From Comamonadaceae bacterium (GTDB lineage Bacteria > Pseudomonadota > Gammaproteobacteria > Burkholderiales > Burkholderiaceae), in NCBI GenBank assembly GCA_947377705.1, contig CANCGU010000121.1, forward strand, positions 1 through 7,988: DNA of 7,988 nt. The letters are read 5' to 3'. This document shows, in pieces, positions 7,194-7,988 of the stretch. How positions within the stretch are numbered: the stretch's first letter is position 1; each line of letters opens with the position of its first letter. The notes below the pieces were generated by a model, which worked only from the letters and a program-made list of their open reading frames with translations, did no database searches and was not told where the DNA came from. The position numbers and the translations under genes are program-made.

Positions 7194-7219
7194 AAAAAGG
7201 GACCTAACGGTCCCTTTTT
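7194..7219. terminator. Two-way intrinsic terminator between the YccA-family gene and rlmD
   Basis: A perfect 11-bp inverted repeat, AAAAAGGGACC (7194-7204) and GGTCCCTTTTT (7209-7219), closes on a TAAC tetraloop. The stem has T-tracts on both strands, so it can end the plus-strand YccA-family transcript and the convergent minus-strand rlmD transcript. Confidence 0.92.
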
Positions 7220-7232
7220 ACGTCTATCAAAG

Positions 7233-7988
7233 TCAGGCCAAATCAAATACCGCCATGCTCTCGAGGTGCGCCGTGTGCGGAAACATATTGACCGCGCCAG
7301 CAAACGACATGCGATAGCCCGCTGCGCTGACCAACACGCCAGCATCGCGCGCCAAAGTAGCGGGATTGCAACTCACATACACAATGCGCTTTGGCGGTAT
7401 CCAGCCTTGACACTGTTCGGGCTGCTGATGCATCTCAGCCAAGGCCTGCACCAACGAGAACGCACCTTCACGAGGGGGGTCCACCAGCCACTTGTCTGCC
7501 GAGCCGTCTTGAAGCAGCAACTCAGGCGTCATTTCAAACAGATTACGCGCCACAAAGCGAGTGGGAGCCAGAGGTTTATCACGGTTGGCTTGGTTGAACA
7601 CATAGTTTTCGCCTGAGCGAGCCACCAAAGCCTCGCTACCCTCAATGCCCAACACCTCGCGTGCCAGCGTGGCCAGGGGCAAGGTGAAGTTCCCCAAACC
7701 GCAGAACCAATCAATCACCCGCTCCTGGGGCCGCACATCCAACAGACGTAACGCACGCGTGACCAGCACCCGGTTGATGTGAGGATTGACTTGCGTGAAG
7801 TCAGTGGGTTTGAACGGCATGGTGATGCCAAATTCCGGCAAAGCGTAAGACAGTGTTTCACCCAAGGCACCATCCATCAAACACACGGTGTCTGGACCTT
7901 TGGACTGCAACCACCATTGAACGTGGTATTTCTCAGCAAACGCACGCAAGGCAGCCATGTCACTTGGACTCAACGGCTCCATATGGCG
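7233..7988 (-). CDS. rlmD: 23S rRNA (uracil-C5)-methyltransferase RlmD, 3' part (cut by window edge)
   Basis: RlmD (RumA) methylates U1939 of 23S rRNA at carbon 5 using S-adenosylmethionine. The window holds the C-terminal 251 residues; the frame is open through the right edge (an Arg-His pair precedes the first in-window Met), so the TRAM domain and the iron-sulfur cysteines lie outside. Numbering from that Met, visible motifs are TDFTQVN (60-66), the SAM-binding [14 protein letters not shown] (91-104), VDPPREGA (167-174), [12 protein letters not shown] with the catalytic Cys205, and [10 protein letters not shown] with the general-base Glu241. The paralogue RlmC and the tRNA enzyme TrmA share parts of these motifs. 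The C-GLGNF and [10 protein letters not shown] forms fit RlmD best, but the missing N-terminus would settle this. The internal ATG at 7982 is not the real start. Confidence 0.9.
   Translation of the reverse strand, partial: RHMEPLSPSDMAALRAFAEKYHVQWWLQSKGPDTVCLMDGALGETLSYALPEFGITMPFKPTDFTQVNPHINRVLVTRALRLLDVRPQERVIDWFCGLGNFTLPLATLAREVLGIEGSEALVARSGENYVFNQANRDKPLAPTRFVARNLFEMTPELLLQDGSADKWLVDPPREGAFSLVQALAEMHQQPEQCQGWIPPKRIVYVSCNPATLARDAGVLVSAAGYRMSFAGAVNMFPHTAHLESMAVFDLA

Noticed and set aside
7146..7616. A 156-codon plus-strand open frame spanning the end of the YccA-family gene and rlmD
   Set aside because: It crosses the strong terminator at 7194-7219 and is antisense to conserved RlmD motifs. 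The protein has no recognisable features.
1..7988. Search for a mobile element, defence system, CRISPR array or RNA gene
   Set aside because: No transposase, integrase, nuclease or toxin-like product, no direct-repeat array, no terminal inverted repeats and no tRNA-like clover-leaf were found. All protein-coding space is taken by recognisable core genes.

Overview
The window looks like an ordinary chromosomal segment of a betaproteobacterium of the Burkholderiales, most likely a Comamonadaceae member. The reasons are the S6 N-terminus, the PpsA and PpsR sequences, moderate GC with short intergenic gaps, and a complete set of housekeeping genes. The genus is not decidable from this sequence. 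I see no insertion sequence, phage gene, CRISPR array, tRNA or rRNA, and no frameshifted gene.

Layout. At 1-124 (minus) is the 5' end of rpsF (ribosomal protein S6), cut by the window edge. Its promoter and structured leader sit directly against the end of the next gene. From 198 to 4840 (minus) three genes run head to tail: ppsA (phosphoenolpyruvate synthase), a small two-helix membrane protein, and a large sodium:solute symporter. They are separated by 10 bp and a 17-bp overlap, so they are very probably one transcription unit. Divergent from ppsA, across 168 bp, is ppsR (5009-5836, plus), the kinase/phosphorylase that switches PpsA off and on. A strong two-way terminator at 5853-5888 separates ppsR from a convergent DUF336/GlcG-type gene (5908-6315, minus). 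A 172-bp divergent region then leads to a Bax inhibitor-1/YccA-family membrane protein gene (6488-7174, plus), which carries a good candidate heat-shock (sigma-32) promoter. A second two-way terminator (7194-7219) separates it from the 3' part of rlmD, a 23S rRNA m5U methyltransferase gene (7233-7988, minus), cut by the right edge.

How the genes fit together. ppsA and ppsR form an enzyme-regulator pair controlling the pyruvate-to-PEP step. The symporter pair downstream of ppsA is most simply read as import of a small carboxylate that feeds pyruvate, so that uptake and gluconeogenesis would share one transcript; the substrate is inferred. The other genes are independent housekeeping or stress functions.

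I did not find a clearly new system. The points most worth checking are the sigma-32-type promoter of the YccA-family gene, the ppsA-symporter operon, the calcium-loop motif and long soluble insert in the symporter, and the 18-bp near-palindrome at the -35 position of the rpsF promoter.
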